Assembly (NCBI RefSeq): GCF_000260985.4
Contig: NC_017857.3
Span: forward strand, 1,736,001-1,800,000
Direction of reading: 5' to 3'
DNA length: 64,000 nt
From: Methylophaga nitratireducenticrescens
GTDB taxonomy: Bacteria > Pseudomonadota > Gammaproteobacteria > Nitrosococcales > Methylophagaceae
This document shows positions 29,658-38,406 of the stretch, piece by piece. The notes under the pieces are model-generated. The model was not told the origin of the DNA and searched no databases. It saw nothing but the letters and a program-made list of their open reading frames with translations. Both the position numbers and the translations under genes were made by a program. Every line of letters begins with the position of its first letter. The stretch's first letter is position 1.

Positions 29658-29888
29658 ATGGATACATCGCAACACACGATGGTAAATCTTTTTATGCAGC
29701 TGGGTTTGGAAAGCAATGAAGCAGCCATTGAGCAATTTATGGCTAGCCATACGCTGCAGGAAAATGAAAAACTGGAAAATGCCAGTTTCTGGTCACCCTC
29801 TCAATCAGCTTTTATTAAAGAATGTCTAGCCTCTGATTCTGATTGGGCTGAGGTAGTTGATCAGCTTAATGTTCAGTTACGGCAGTAA
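29658..29888 (+). CDS. DUF2789 family protein
   Basis: 76 residues from ATG 29658 (MDTSQHTMVNLFMQLGLES), matching the DUF2789 family in length and in the start pattern; the longer frame from a TTG at 29637 is unlikely. The rest contains ENASFWSPSQSAFIKECLASDSDWAEVVDQLN. Small soluble helical protein; function unknown in the family. It precedes fumC by 22 bases and may be cotranscribed with it. Confidence 0.85.
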   Translation: MDTSQHTMVNLFMQLGLESNEAAIEQFMASHTLQENEKLENASFWSPSQSAFIKECLASDSDWAEVVDQLNVQLRQ

Positions 29889-29910
29889 GCGTTAAAGCTG
29901 ATTGGTTTAT

Positions 29911-31245
29911 ATGTCTGCTGAAGAACTTTGGGGCCATCAAACACAGGTGGCCATGAAACATTTTGCCATTGGTGGTGAAACCTTTCCTCGTGAGTTTATT
30001 CGTGCCTTGGGGTTAGTGAAACACTGTGCGGCCCTAGCGAATGTTGATTGCCTGCAATTGGAAAAACAGATTGGTCTGGCAATAGCTGAGGCTAGCCTCG
30101 CAGTGATCAACGGCGAGCATGATCAGCAGTTTCCAATAACCATCTGGCAATCCGGTTCGGGTACGCAAACCCATATGAATGCGAATGAAGTGATTGCCAA
30201 TCTGGCGACACAGAGATTGAATTCGACGATTCAGGTGCACCCCAATGATCACTGCAATATGGGGCAATCCACCAACGATAGTTTTTCGACAGCAATGCAT
30301 ATTGCTACGCTAGAGCAAATTCAATATCAGCTGTTACCGGCACTGATACAGATGCAGCAGGTGATGGCCGAACATTCGAAACAATGGCAATCCATAATAA
30401 AAATCGGCCGAACGCATCTGCAGGATGCTACGCCATTAACTTTGGGGCAGCAGTTTTCGGCCTATGCGACTCAATTACAAAATAATATTGATCGGTTGAA
30501 GCAGGCTACAGCTGAACTTTATGCTATTCCTCAAGGTGGAACAGCCGTGGGAACAGGACTGAATAGTTCAGCCAAATTTGCTGAAAACTTTGCCAGACAG
30601 TTAAGCGAATATACCGACTTACCTTTTACTGCCAGTGACAACAGGCTCTCGCTGCAGGCTGCTCACGATGGTCTGGTCAATGTGTCGGGTGTTTTAAACA
30701 CTCTGGCGGTTAGTCTGAACAAAATAGCGGCTGATACCCGATTATTGGGTTCAGGCCCTCGCTGCGGTATTGGCGAACTGCATTTACCCGAAAATGAGCC
30801 GGGTTCCTCAATCATGCCGGGCAAAGTGAATCCCACCCAATGTGAAAGTATGCTGATGGTATGTGCCCAGGTGATGGGAAACCATCTAACGATAACCTTT
30901 GCTGGTGCTCAGGGGCAATTAGAACTGAATACCTATAAACCATTGATGATCTATTCATTGTTACAATCCATCAGATTATTGAAAGATGTCATCAACAGTT
31001 TTACGGAATATTGTCTGCGTGGGCTGGAGCCGGATCGGCCACAAATCGAAGCGTTTTTAAATAACTCACTGATGCTGGTTACGGTCCTATCACCGGTAAT
31101 CGGTTATGACAACGCCAGTTTGATTGCACAACAGGCGCATTCTCATGGCACTACTTTACGGGAAGAGGCTGTTCGCTCTGGTTTGATCACTGCAGTAGCA
31201 TTCGATGAACTTATCCAGCCGGAAAATATGTTAGGACCACGATGA
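29911..31245 (+). CDS. fumC: Class II fumarate hydratase
   Basis: About 445 residues with all aspartase/fumarase signatures: SGSGTQTHMNANEV, IKIGRTHLQDATP, the signature loop GSSIMPGKVNPTQCE and the TTLREEAVRSG end. It hydrates fumarate to malate in the TCA cycle; the enzyme is an iron-free tetramer. The protein starts late compared with E. coli FumC (467): the usual first 15-18 residues are missing, and a stop codon 10 bases upstream prevents extension. The missing segment is outside the active site. Class II enzymes are used when iron is scarce or oxidative stress is high. Confidence 0.95.
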   Translation: MSAEELWGHQTQVAMKHFAIGGETFPREFIRALGLVKHCAALANVDCLQLEKQIGLAIAEASLAVINGEHDQQFPITIWQSGSGTQTHMNANEVIANLATQRLNSTIQVHPNDHCNMGQSTNDSFSTAMHIATLEQIQYQLLPALIQMQQVMAEHSKQWQSIIKIGRTHLQDATPLTLGQQFSAYATQLQNNIDRLKQATAELYAIPQGGTAVGTGLNSSAKFAENFARQLSEYTDLPFTASDNRLSLQAAHDGLVNVSGVLNTLAVSLNKIAADTRLLGSGPRCGIGELHLPENEPGSSIMPGKVNPTQCESMLMVCAQVMGNHLTITFAGAQGQLELNTYKPLMIYSLLQSIRLLKDVINSFTEYCLRGLEPDRPQIEAFLNNSLMLVTVLSPVIGYDNASLIAQQAHSHGTTLREEAVRSGLITAVAFDELIQPENMLGPR

Positions 31246-31259
31246 TGCTGTACATCTGA

Positions 31260-31649
31260 TTAGTTTGATATCAGAAACCAAACAGCATAACTGCACATGC
31301 CTGCAAATAGTATCCAACAGCCAATGATTACAGCCGCTGCATAACGATTTTTGGGTAATTGAATGGGATGTAACTCAGCTTTAGCCAGACAGTCAGACCA
31401 AACGGCCTCCGGTATCAGCTTGATGGCTAAGTAAATTCCTAAAGGCAAAATAATCAAATCGTCCAGATAACCAATAACCGGAATAAAATCCGGAATAAGA
31501 TCAATCGGGCTTAATGCATACGCTACTACCGCAACACCCAACCACTTAGCCACTTTTGGAACCGCCGGATCCTGGCTTGCCAGAAATAAAGCAGAGATCT
31601 GAAGGTTCATGTGTCGGGCAAACTGTTTTAGTTTATTTATAAAGATCAT
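31260..31649 (-). CDS. YkvA/DUF1232 family membrane protein
   Basis: 129 residues. The signature AYALSPIDLIPDFIPVIGYLDDLIILPLGIYLAIK identifies DUF1232, with a second hydrophobic segment near the C-terminus (AAVIIGCWILFAGMCSYAVWFLI). Function of the family is unknown. Convergent with fumC. Confidence 0.9.
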   Translation of the reverse strand: MIFINKLKQFARHMNLQISALFLASQDPAVPKVAKWLGVAVVAYALSPIDLIPDFIPVIGYLDDLIILPLGIYLAIKLIPEAVWSDCLAKAELHPIQLPKNRYAAAVIIGCWILFAGMCSYAVWFLISN

Positions 31650-31812
31650 TGATTCGGTTGTGAGATCGCTATTTATGGAAAAATCCCGGAGAGCCAGTCA
31701 GCTATTGACATAAATTTCACACTCTATCCGCTTTAATTCCACAAAAAAGTAATGATTATTTTGTGTTGAAAATAATAATAAAGATTATTCGGTAATAGTG
31801 GGCTACTTTAAG

Positions 31813-33108
31813 ATGTTTAATAAAAAACTTATAAGTGATTTAGCAGAGGTAACTGCTAAATATGATGAAATTTACAGCCTTATAAATTCAATACAGGAGT
31901 CTGTAGCGACTATTCAATTTAATAGTAAAGGTATTATCGAAGATGTAAATGACAACTTTTTATCCGTTGTTGGTTATGAAAAGTCAGAACTGATAGGAAA
32001 ACATCATCAGGTTTTATGCGATGACGATTATATTCGTTCTACCGAATATAAAATATTCTGGGACGGACTCTCACGAGGCAAACAACAATCCGGTATGTTC
32101 AAAAGACTTACCAAGTCAGACAAAACAATATGGTTAGAAGCGTCATATTTTCCAATTACCAACAAAGACAATAAAGTTACCGCTATTCTTAAAATTGCCT
32201 CAGATGTGACGCGTTCACATAACAAAATGCGTGATCTTGAAGCGGCATCTAATGCCTTAAACCGTTCAATGGCGATTATTGAATTTACGCCAGACGGTGA
32301 AATATTAACGGCTAATGATAATTTCCTTTCGGTAGTAGGTTATTCTTTAAATGAAGTGGTTGGTAAACACCATCGCATATTCTGTTTTGATCAATTTTAC
32401 GAAGAAAACCCCAGTTTCTGGTCGGATATCCGTTCTGGAAAATTTTTTACCGATAAATATCAGAGAAAAACTGCTTCGGGGCATTCAATCTGGTTAGAAG
32501 CTTCATATAACCCTGTGTTTGATGAACAAGGTAAGGTCGTTAAAGTCATCAAGTTTGCCAGTGATATCACCCAGAGAATCGAATACAACGATAGGGTTAT
32601 GCGTGCTGCTGAGCTGTCATTTTCCACTGCGGAGGAAACCTCACAAATAGCAAAAAATGGTGTTGAATTACTGAATACCTCCGTGCAAATGTCAAACACG
32701 ATTCTGCAGGATGTATCGGAAACTTCAGCAAATATCGAACAGCTGAATAATGAATCTAAAAATATTGAAAATATCGTCTCAACGATTAATGACATTGCTG
32801 AACAGACAAATCTGTTGGCATTAAATGCAGCCATTGAAGCTGCTCGTGCGGGTGAGCAGGGGCGGGGCTTTGCAGTTGTTGCTGATGAAGTCAGAAAGTT
32901 GGCGTCGAGAACCAGCGAGTCCACTGAGGAAATAAAAGAAGTTGTTAAGCAAAACCGTAAGCTTACGCATGAAGTCACGCGAAAGATGGATAGTGTGAAA
33001 CAACGGGCTCTGGACAGTAATGAACAACTTACTGCTGTTTCATCAGTCATGACGGAAATATTGCATGGCGCCGAGGATGTGTCACGAACGGTTTCTTCGC
33101 TTTTATAA
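31813..33108 (+). CDS. Soluble chemoreceptor with two PAS domains (Aer-like)
   Basis: About 431 residues. There is no signal peptide or membrane helix. Two tandem PAS domains with PAC ends (residues about 20-140 and 145-262; each has the [10 protein letters not shown] and GKHH pattern and ends with [14 protein letters not shown]-like sequence) precede a methyl-accepting signalling domain with [23 protein letters not shown]. This is the Aer-2/McpB-type cytoplasmic energy or redox sensor layout. The start could also be GTG 31798. It lies 140 bases before a binding protein/hybrid kinase pair. Confidence 0.92.
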   Translation: MFNKKLISDLAEVTAKYDEIYSLINSIQESVATIQFNSKGIIEDVNDNFLSVVGYEKSELIGKHHQVLCDDDYIRSTEYKIFWDGLSRGKQQSGMFKRLTKSDKTIWLEASYFPITNKDNKVTAILKIASDVTRSHNKMRDLEAASNALNRSMAIIEFTPDGEILTANDNFLSVVGYSLNEVVGKHHRIFCFDQFYEENPSFWSDIRSGKFFTDKYQRKTASGHSIWLEASYNPVFDEQGKVVKVIKFASDITQRIEYNDRVMRAAELSFSTAEETSQIAKNGVELLNTSVQMSNTILQDVSETSANIEQLNNESKNIENIVSTINDIAEQTNLLALNAAIEAARAGEQGRGFAVVADEVRKLASRTSESTEEIKEVVKQNRKLTHEVTRKMDSVKQRALDSNEQLTAVSSVMTEILHGAEDVSRTVSSLL

Positions 33109-33249
33109 GTAGGGGATTTCAAGATTTTGACTTTAAGAGTATAAAAAGTATTAGGATTAATTTATTGAGATACCTTAAATAAATTAAAGCTCTTAGCGTT
33201 GTGTACGCAATAATAACTGTAAGCATATGAACTCATTACGGAAAATAAG

Positions 33250-34266
33250 ATGGGCCTGAAAAGAGTACTAATATTATTCGTCTTATTTTTAGTCGCTTGT
33301 AGTTCTGAGAATACTGACGAACTCCCATTGAAATTGGCTGGTGTGAATTATTTAGGGGATTTACCGACCCTTGTTGCCAGTAAAAATCAGTTATTCAAAA
33401 AATATCAGCTGGATGTTGATGTCAGCTTTAATCATTCAGGTAAGCAAAGTCTTGAAGCTTTGCGTGCAGGGAAAGTGGACTTTGCCCTGGTATCACCAAC
33501 AGCTTTTACGTTGGATAAACTGGTAAATGCAAAAAATGAAAGACAGGATAATGAACCTGTAATTCTCGGAAACCTTTTGCACTCCACCCTGATGAATCAA
33601 ATTCTTACAACCTCCAATGGTAAAAAAAATCAGACAGTCACGGATTTGACGGGAGGAAGAATTGGCTTGGTTAAAGGCACAAATTCTGAATATCTTTGGT
33701 GGATTTATTCTGTTTTTTATCAAGTAAATACAAAAAAAATCGACATCATTGACTTACCCATATCAGAACTGGGTAGGGCATTAATGGATGGGAAGGTTGA
33801 TGCGATTGTAACCTGGCAGCCATGGACCAATCATTTTATTGCCGAATATGGTGATCAGCTTCAACAAGTTGAGGGTAGTCATGTTTATACCGCAAAATGG
33901 CTTCTGATAACGAGTCGGCAAATGGCTGAACAAAAGCCACAACAATGTCAGCAATTGTTAATGGCATACGGTGATGCCATCAATCTCATCCACTCTGATA
34001 CAGAAGTCGTAATGGATTTGTATACTACAGACGTAAGGCAGAATGCTATTCTGGGACAAAACTACCTGCCAGGATTACATCAGCTAAATTTAAACTGGTC
34101 TTTGATTTCAGAATTACATCAAAATATTCAATGGGCAAAACTTAATAATTTCCCCGGGGCAGACAAACCAATCGATGTGACCTCCTGGTTTGCTCCCGAA
34201 CCATTAGAAGCAGTACAGCCTTATTTAGTAAAAATCCCAATGATACGTTCTGAGGAAAACCAGTGA
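33250..34266 (+). CDS. Periplasmic binding lipoprotein (NMT1/NrtA/TauA type)
   Basis: A 338-residue lipoprotein (lipobox LVAC, lipidated Cys17) with the NMT1/SsuA-like fold: LAGVNYLGDLPTLVASKNQLF, then SGKQSLEALRAGKVDFALVSPTAF and KGTNSEYLWW. Members bind nitrate, sulfonates, taurine or thiamine precursors for ABC uptake. No permease or ATPase gene follows; instead its last four bases overlap a hybrid histidine kinase. I therefore infer that it is a sensory binding protein for that kinase. The ligand is unknown. Confidence 0.87.
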   Translation: MGLKRVLILFVLFLVACSSENTDELPLKLAGVNYLGDLPTLVASKNQLFKKYQLDVDVSFNHSGKQSLEALRAGKVDFALVSPTAFTLDKLVNAKNERQDNEPVILGNLLHSTLMNQILTTSNGKKNQTVTDLTGGRIGLVKGTNSEYLWWIYSVFYQVNTKKIDIIDLPISELGRALMDGKVDAIVTWQPWTNHFIAEYGDQLQQVEGSHVYTAKWLLITSRQMAEQKPQQCQQLLMAYGDAINLIHSDTEVVMDLYTTDVRQNAILGQNYLPGLHQLNLNWSLISELHQNIQWAKLNNFPGADKPIDVTSWFAPEPLEAVQPYLVKIPMIRSEENQ

Positions 34267-36557
34267 TGAAGCTGGTTCAAACGTCTATTTTTTTTATTAC
34301 GGCTTGTCTGCTGGGATTAGTTTTTTTAATCGCTTTAGGTGTATGGAGTTATCATCAGGTCGAAACAATGCGGCTTGAACTTAATTCGCTTACAACGCTA
34401 AATAACAAAATTGATGCATTATCTGTTGGCAGTGATAATTTAGTGATATTCCGACCGGACGATCACCTGTGGCAGGTTTTTCTGAGTGATGCTCGAACAA
34501 TCCAGAACGATCTTTCAGAGCTGGAGCGAGGAAAATTTAATGCCCACCGAGCGATGCGGCATATCGATCAGTTGATTAAATCAGTAGAGGATGCTTATCA
34601 GTATCTGCCGGAGAATAATAATCCGATAATCAATAACTCACAGATGAACCCATTGTCCTTACCATTAAGATCAAGACTTCTAATCAACCAGGTTGCTGAT
34701 CATGGTATTGCAATTGAGAGCTCTATAGATCAGTTAATGCTGGAAAATCAGCAAATTATCGAGAGTCACATTAATCGCATTTTGTTTATTTTTATGATGT
34801 CAACATTAATCTTTGGTGTGTTATGTGTATTGGCATTCAATATGATTTACCAACGCATTGCTCTGCCGACCCGAAATCTTATCAATACTATCAGCAGAAT
34901 CTCGCAGGATGACGATAAAGCCCGGGCTGAGGTGTTTGGCAAAGATGAAATGGCTGAATTATCCATGGCTTTTAACGGGCTTTTGGATCAAAAGGATCGT
35001 TTCCATCAACAAATCCTTCAGCAACAAAATGAGCTAAAAAAACAGGCTGAATTATTAGAAATTGCGGGCAGAATCACACGCTTTGGTGGTTGGTCTGTAG
35101 ATATGTCGACCAAACAGATTAATTGGTCGAATATGGTCGCTAGAATCCATGGTAAACCAGAAGGATATTCCCCCAGATTTGAAGAAAGGTTGGCATTTTA
35201 TATTCCGGATCATCAACCGCATATCGAGGCATTATTTAAGAACTGTTATCAGTCTGGAATCCCCTATGATGTGGAATTACAAATTCTTAATTCTGCCGGT
35301 GAACCGGTCTGGGTTCGTACCTCTGGTGAAGCTTTTCGTGACAACGAAGGCAACATTACCGGTGTTCATGGTGCTTTTCAGGACATTTCTGAACGTATGG
35401 AGCTTGAAAATCGGCTGCGCCAATCGCAGCGGCTGGAAGCAGTGGGGCAGTTAACTGGGGGGGTGGCGCATGATTTCAATAATCTATTAACAGTGGTTAT
35501 TGGTAATGCCCAAATCCTTACAGAATCATTTGAAGACTCCAGCAGATTGAAACCGCTAGCGGATATGATTTTACAAGCCGGCTATCGTGGTGCGGAGTTA
35601 ACCCGCAGTTTGCTAGCCTTTGCCCGTAAACAGCCGCTTGACCCTAAACCAGAACAGATAAAACCGCTAATCGATCAGCTGTGGCCCTTATTGGAACGTG
35701 CTGTTGGTGAAGAAATTGGCACCAAGTTTATTGCTGAAGAGCCATTAAAGGATGTACTAGTCGATGCGGGGCAGTTTGAAAATGCTCTGCTTAATCTGGC
35801 CTTAAATGCAAAAGATGCAATGCCAAAAGGCGGACAATTGGTCATTGAAGCCGAAAATACCCATCTACCGGAACAATATGCTCATCATCATGACATCGCT
35901 GCGGGAGATTACGTTGTGCTTGCCGTTTCGGATTCTGGCTGTGGGATAGATGCAGACAAAATTGATAAGGTCTTTGAGCCTTTTTACACCACTAAATCAA
36001 AAGATAAGGGCACCGGCTTAGGGCTGGCAATGGTTTATGGCTTTATTAAACAAAGTAACGGACACGTTAATATCTACTCTGAGCCCGGGCAGGGAACAAC
36101 AGTAAGGTTATACCTGCCGGTCGCCATTGATAAAACCGCCCAGCTGACCGTTAATAAAAAAGATTCCGATACATTACAGGTTGGTCATGAATCTATTTTA
36201 GTCGTTGAAGATGATCCGTTGGTAAGAGAATATGTGCTAACCCAATTGAAAGCTTTAGGGTATGACGTATTGTCAGCCGCCGATGGCAAACAGGCAATGG
36301 ATATTCTGGAATCCGAGCAGTCGATTGATTTGCTATTAACCGATGTGGTTTTGCCTGAGGGATTTAATGGTCGAAAAATAGCTGAACACGCCTTGAAGCT
36401 GAGACCAGCATTACGTGTTTTATATACTTCAGGTTATACCGAAAATTCTATTGTTCACCATGGTCGACTGGATAAAGGGGTATTACTCCTATCTAAACCC
36501 TATAAGCGTGAAGAGCTGGCCAGCAAAGTCAGGATGGCACTGCTGACTGGCGAATAG
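34263..36557 (+). CDS. Hybrid sensor histidine kinase with C-terminal receiver
   Basis: 764 residues: N-terminal helix (about 8-30), periplasmic domain to about 165, second helix (about 172-193), HAMP (about 195-245), PAS/PAC (about 268-380), HisKA with GGVAHDFNNLLTVVIGNAQ (phosphorylated His), HATPase with NALLNLALNAKDAMP and GTGLGLAMVYGF, and a receiver domain (about 640-760) with LLLTDVVLP (Asp) and LSKPY. It lacks a DNA-binding output. It overlaps the upstream binding-lipoprotein gene by four bases, which points to translational coupling. It probably senses through that protein. Confidence 0.94.
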   Translation: MMKLVQTSIFFITACLLGLVFLIALGVWSYHQVETMRLELNSLTTLNNKIDALSVGSDNLVIFRPDDHLWQVFLSDARTIQNDLSELERGKFNAHRAMRHIDQLIKSVEDAYQYLPENNNPIINNSQMNPLSLPLRSRLLINQVADHGIAIESSIDQLMLENQQIIESHINRILFIFMMSTLIFGVLCVLAFNMIYQRIALPTRNLINTISRISQDDDKARAEVFGKDEMAELSMAFNGLLDQKDRFHQQILQQQNELKKQAELLEIAGRITRFGGWSVDMSTKQINWSNMVARIHGKPEGYSPRFEERLAFYIPDHQPHIEALFKNCYQSGIPYDVELQILNSAGEPVWVRTSGEAFRDNEGNITGVHGAFQDISERMELENRLRQSQRLEAVGQLTGGVAHDFNNLLTVVIGNAQILTESFEDSSRLKPLADMILQAGYRGAELTRSLLAFARKQPLDPKPEQIKPLIDQLWPLLERAVGEEIGTKFIAEEPLKDVLVDAGQFENALLNLALNAKDAMPKGGQLVIEAENTHLPEQYAHHHDIAAGDYVVLAVSDSGCGIDADKIDKVFEPFYTTKSKDKGTGLGLAMVYGFIKQSNGHVNIYSEPGQGTTVRLYLPVAIDKTAQLTVNKKDSDTLQVGHESILVVEDDPLVREYVLTQLKALGYDVLSAADGKQAMDILESEQSIDLLLTDVVLPEGFNGRKIAEHALKLRPALRVLYTSGYTENSIVHHGRLDKGVLLLSKPYKREELASKVRMALLTGE

Positions 36558-36565
36558 GACAGGGT

Positions 36566-37051
36566 TTAAACCTTCTGGTGATTGCCGATCTTGTCATCAC
36601 GATCCCGTAGCAACCAATACACAATTCCCATTGCGACAGCTGCTCCGGCAAGCGCAGAAATCTTGGCAGGGCTATTGGCCTCTGGATCCAGAATCACAAA
36701 TTTACGTGACAGAGCAATTAATGCAATTAAAACGACGGTTTTAACCTGAATAATGCTGTCCTGACGCAAAGCTACCTTTACAATGGAATGTTTGAATTCC
36801 ATTGCAATGAGCAATGTCATGATCATGCCGAATACTGTTTGAAACACCTGATGTTCCAGTGGATTGAAAGCATCTATTATCAACAAATCAAATACAGTTC
36901 GTATCAGTTGGTATAGCGATATGAGAATAATAACGGAGATAACAACTGATAAAACCAAAGCGATTATCTGTTCAAACCGTTCGTAATAGCTCATCAATGC
37001 CCAGTCTTTTTTGAACTGATGACTGAATGGTTTTGCCTGTCTCATTTGCAT
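36566..37051 (-). CDS. PsiE family membrane protein
   Basis: 161 residues with four hydrophobic segments and the PsiE-type sequence MTLLIAMEFKHSIVKVALRQD followed by TVVLIALIALSRKFVILD. PsiE is induced by phosphate starvation in E. coli; its function is not settled. Convergent with the hybrid kinase. Confidence 0.88.
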   Translation of the reverse strand: MQMRQAKPFSHQFKKDWALMSYYERFEQIIALVLSVVISVIILISLYQLIRTVFDLLIIDAFNPLEHQVFQTVFGMIMTLLIAMEFKHSIVKVALRQDSIIQVKTVVLIALIALSRKFVILDPEANSPAKISALAGAAVAMGIVYWLLRDRDDKIGNHQKV

Positions 37052-37372
37052 GCTGTTTACCTCTCAGTATGAATCTTAAAAGTGACTGAGATATGGGTAA
37101 TACAGTCATAAATTCAAGTGCTTATGTGTAATTTCACAAAACAAATTTATATGTTTATTTCAGTGTAAATATAAAGGAAAAGCTTTTTCTAGACCTGAAA
37201 TTTTTCCGATCAGGTTGTAAAAATTACATGATTAATTCATGCCTCAATGAGGAAAATTTCATTTTAAATAGTCAAAAAAATTGTAATTTAATCTATAGAT
37301 TTCTTTTCTAACGTTATAAAAATAAAGAAAAAATAAATTTATTATCCGCTGGTTAATTAATCAGAAGTCATT
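37052..37372. other. AT-rich intergenic region
   Basis: Very AT-rich DNA, part of a 441-base gap. Apart from promoter regions for psiE on the left and the sigma-54-type promoter on the right, no gene or clear repeat is visible. Confidence 0.6.
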
Positions 37373-37388
37373 TGGCATAGCCATTGCG
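37373..37388 (+). promoter_or_regulatory. Sigma-54 (RpoN) -24/-12 promoter
   Basis: TGGCATAGCCATTGCG has the invariant GG and GC separated by exactly ten bases and matches the TGGCA...TTGC consensus. Transcription would begin near 37400, leaving a leader of about 90 bases before the gene at 37493. AT-rich DNA upstream is suitable for enhancer binding. Confidence 0.7.
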
Positions 37389-37394
37389 TTAGTT

Positions 37395-37474
37395 TTAATT
37401 ACAAGGAAAGCAATATCGGCACTTTTCTTGTTGGATTCAGATGTTTTTCGTAATTAACAAAAAATATGCCGATA
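37395..37474 (+). promoter_or_regulatory. Interleaved inverted repeats in the 5' leader
   Basis: TTAATTAC (37395-37402) pairs with GTAATTAA (37450-37457), and TATCGGCA (37414-37421) pairs with TGCCGATA (37467-37474). The order a-b-a'-b' is that of a pseudoknot or of two alternative hairpins. The second element ends just before the ribosome site AAGGAG at 37481. Could be a translational switch; unproven. Confidence 0.4.
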
Positions 37475-37492
37475 AATAAAAAGGAGAATGAA

Positions 37493-37858
37493 ATGTTTAA
37501 GCAACTATTTCTTTCAACTGCAATTGCTACAGCTTTCATCGCTACACCAGTTCTTGCCGATGATCATGGTAATCATGATGCAAAAGGTGATACTAAAACC
37601 TACGATAAAGTAGATAGAGATGGAAACAAGGTGACTCCTGATAAAAAAGCGTATAAAAATAAAGCTGACGATGAGAAAGCTAATCATCCCGCTCATGATA
37701 TGGAAGGTAGTGATATTGAACGCAAAAATACTCAAGGCGAAACAATGAATTACGACGAAATGGATAGAGAAGAGGGTGAGGTTAGACCTGACAAAAAAGC
37801 GTACGATAAGAATGGAAACGGTAAACATCCTGCCCATGAAATGGGTGAAAGCGAATAG
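37493..37858 (+). CDS. Secreted acidic/charged protein with two internal repeats
   Basis: 121 residues from ATG 37493, preceded by AAGGAGAATGAA (a longer frame from 37466 lacks this). A signal peptide ends at VLA-DDHG. The mature chain is two imperfect copies of about 38 residues, each with Y-D-x-x-D-R, then G-x-V-x-P-D-K-K-A-Y and ending HPAH(D/E)M. It is rich in Asp, Lys, Glu and His with no Cys, and probably disordered; the HPAH and DDHGNHD segments could bind metal. Preceded by a sigma-54-type promoter. No family recognised. Confidence 0.75.
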   Translation: MFKQLFLSTAIATAFIATPVLADDHGNHDAKGDTKTYDKVDRDGNKVTPDKKAYKNKADDEKANHPAHDMEGSDIERKNTQGETMNYDEMDREEGEVRPDKKAYDKNGNGKHPAHEMGESE

Positions 37859-37984
37859 TTTTAACTTGTGCTGGTAACCATTACTAGATTGGGTGAGATC
37901 GTAGCGTTTTTAAGGAAGAAAAATTTTCTGGCCGATTTCTCAGTGTCAGCTAGAAAATTCACCGGGATCTGTCTTATCAACGAG

Positions 37985-38020
37985 ACCCAATAAATCATAA
38001 TGGTTTATTGGGTTTTCTTT
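37985..38020 (+). terminator. Terminator after the repeat protein
   Basis: ACCCAATAAA and TTTATTGGGT (10 pairs, nine-base loop) followed by TTTTCTTT. Lies about 125 bases after the stop of the rightward gene at 37493. Confidence 0.7.
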
Positions 38021-38024
38021 TAAA

Positions 38025-38186
38025 TTAATGAATTTTGGATCCCATTTGGACACCTGCTTGATTTTGTCTCCATGGCTTACCGTCACAAAAAGCATAATTT
38101 TTACAGTCGGCAGTGCAGCCTCGGCAAGGTAACCGTTTCGATTGTGGGCTGTGCTTCAAATTTGGCTCAGATTTACTATTACGCAT
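38025..38186 (-). CDS. 53-residue four-cysteine protein
   Basis: A short leftward frame beginning ATG at 38186. The product has a basic N-terminal half and the compact motif LPCRGCTADCKNYAFCDG followed by KPWR, that is C-x2-C-x3-C-x5-C. Four cysteines with this spacing suggest a small zinc or disulfide knuckle. The density of the motif in so short a frame makes chance unlikely, and I believe similar LPCRGC...C...KPWR peptides occur in other gammaproteobacteria. The ribosome site is weak (CGAG). Function unknown. Confidence 0.6.
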   Translation of the reverse strand: MRNSKSEPNLKHSPQSKRLPCRGCTADCKNYAFCDGKPWRQNQAGVQMGSKIH

Positions 38187-38406
38187 ATTACCGACTCGTT
38201 GAATAATTTAGAATTAAAGTAGCGTTTTCCAGGTGAATATGTCGTGAAAATTTATACTTCGGCAGAAAGTAAGCTTTTAAATGAATACCATTTCCGCTTA
38301 TTAAACTCCTTTAGCTTCACCTCTGGAAAAGACTATGATGTCTGCAGAACCACACAGCGTTAATTTCATCGACATTTCAGCTGGTATAAATTAAGGATTT
38401 ATAACA
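38187..38406. other. Intergenic region before zinc metallopeptidase
   Basis: 220 bases between the divergent four-cysteine peptide and the metallopeptidase gene; together with the preceding 3' region this makes a 548-base gap with only the short gene at 38025. No other feature recognised. Confidence 0.5.

Noticed and set aside
32460-33122. 220-codon leftward frame
   Set aside because: Ser/Thr-rich antisense of the chemoreceptor signalling domain, a common artefact.
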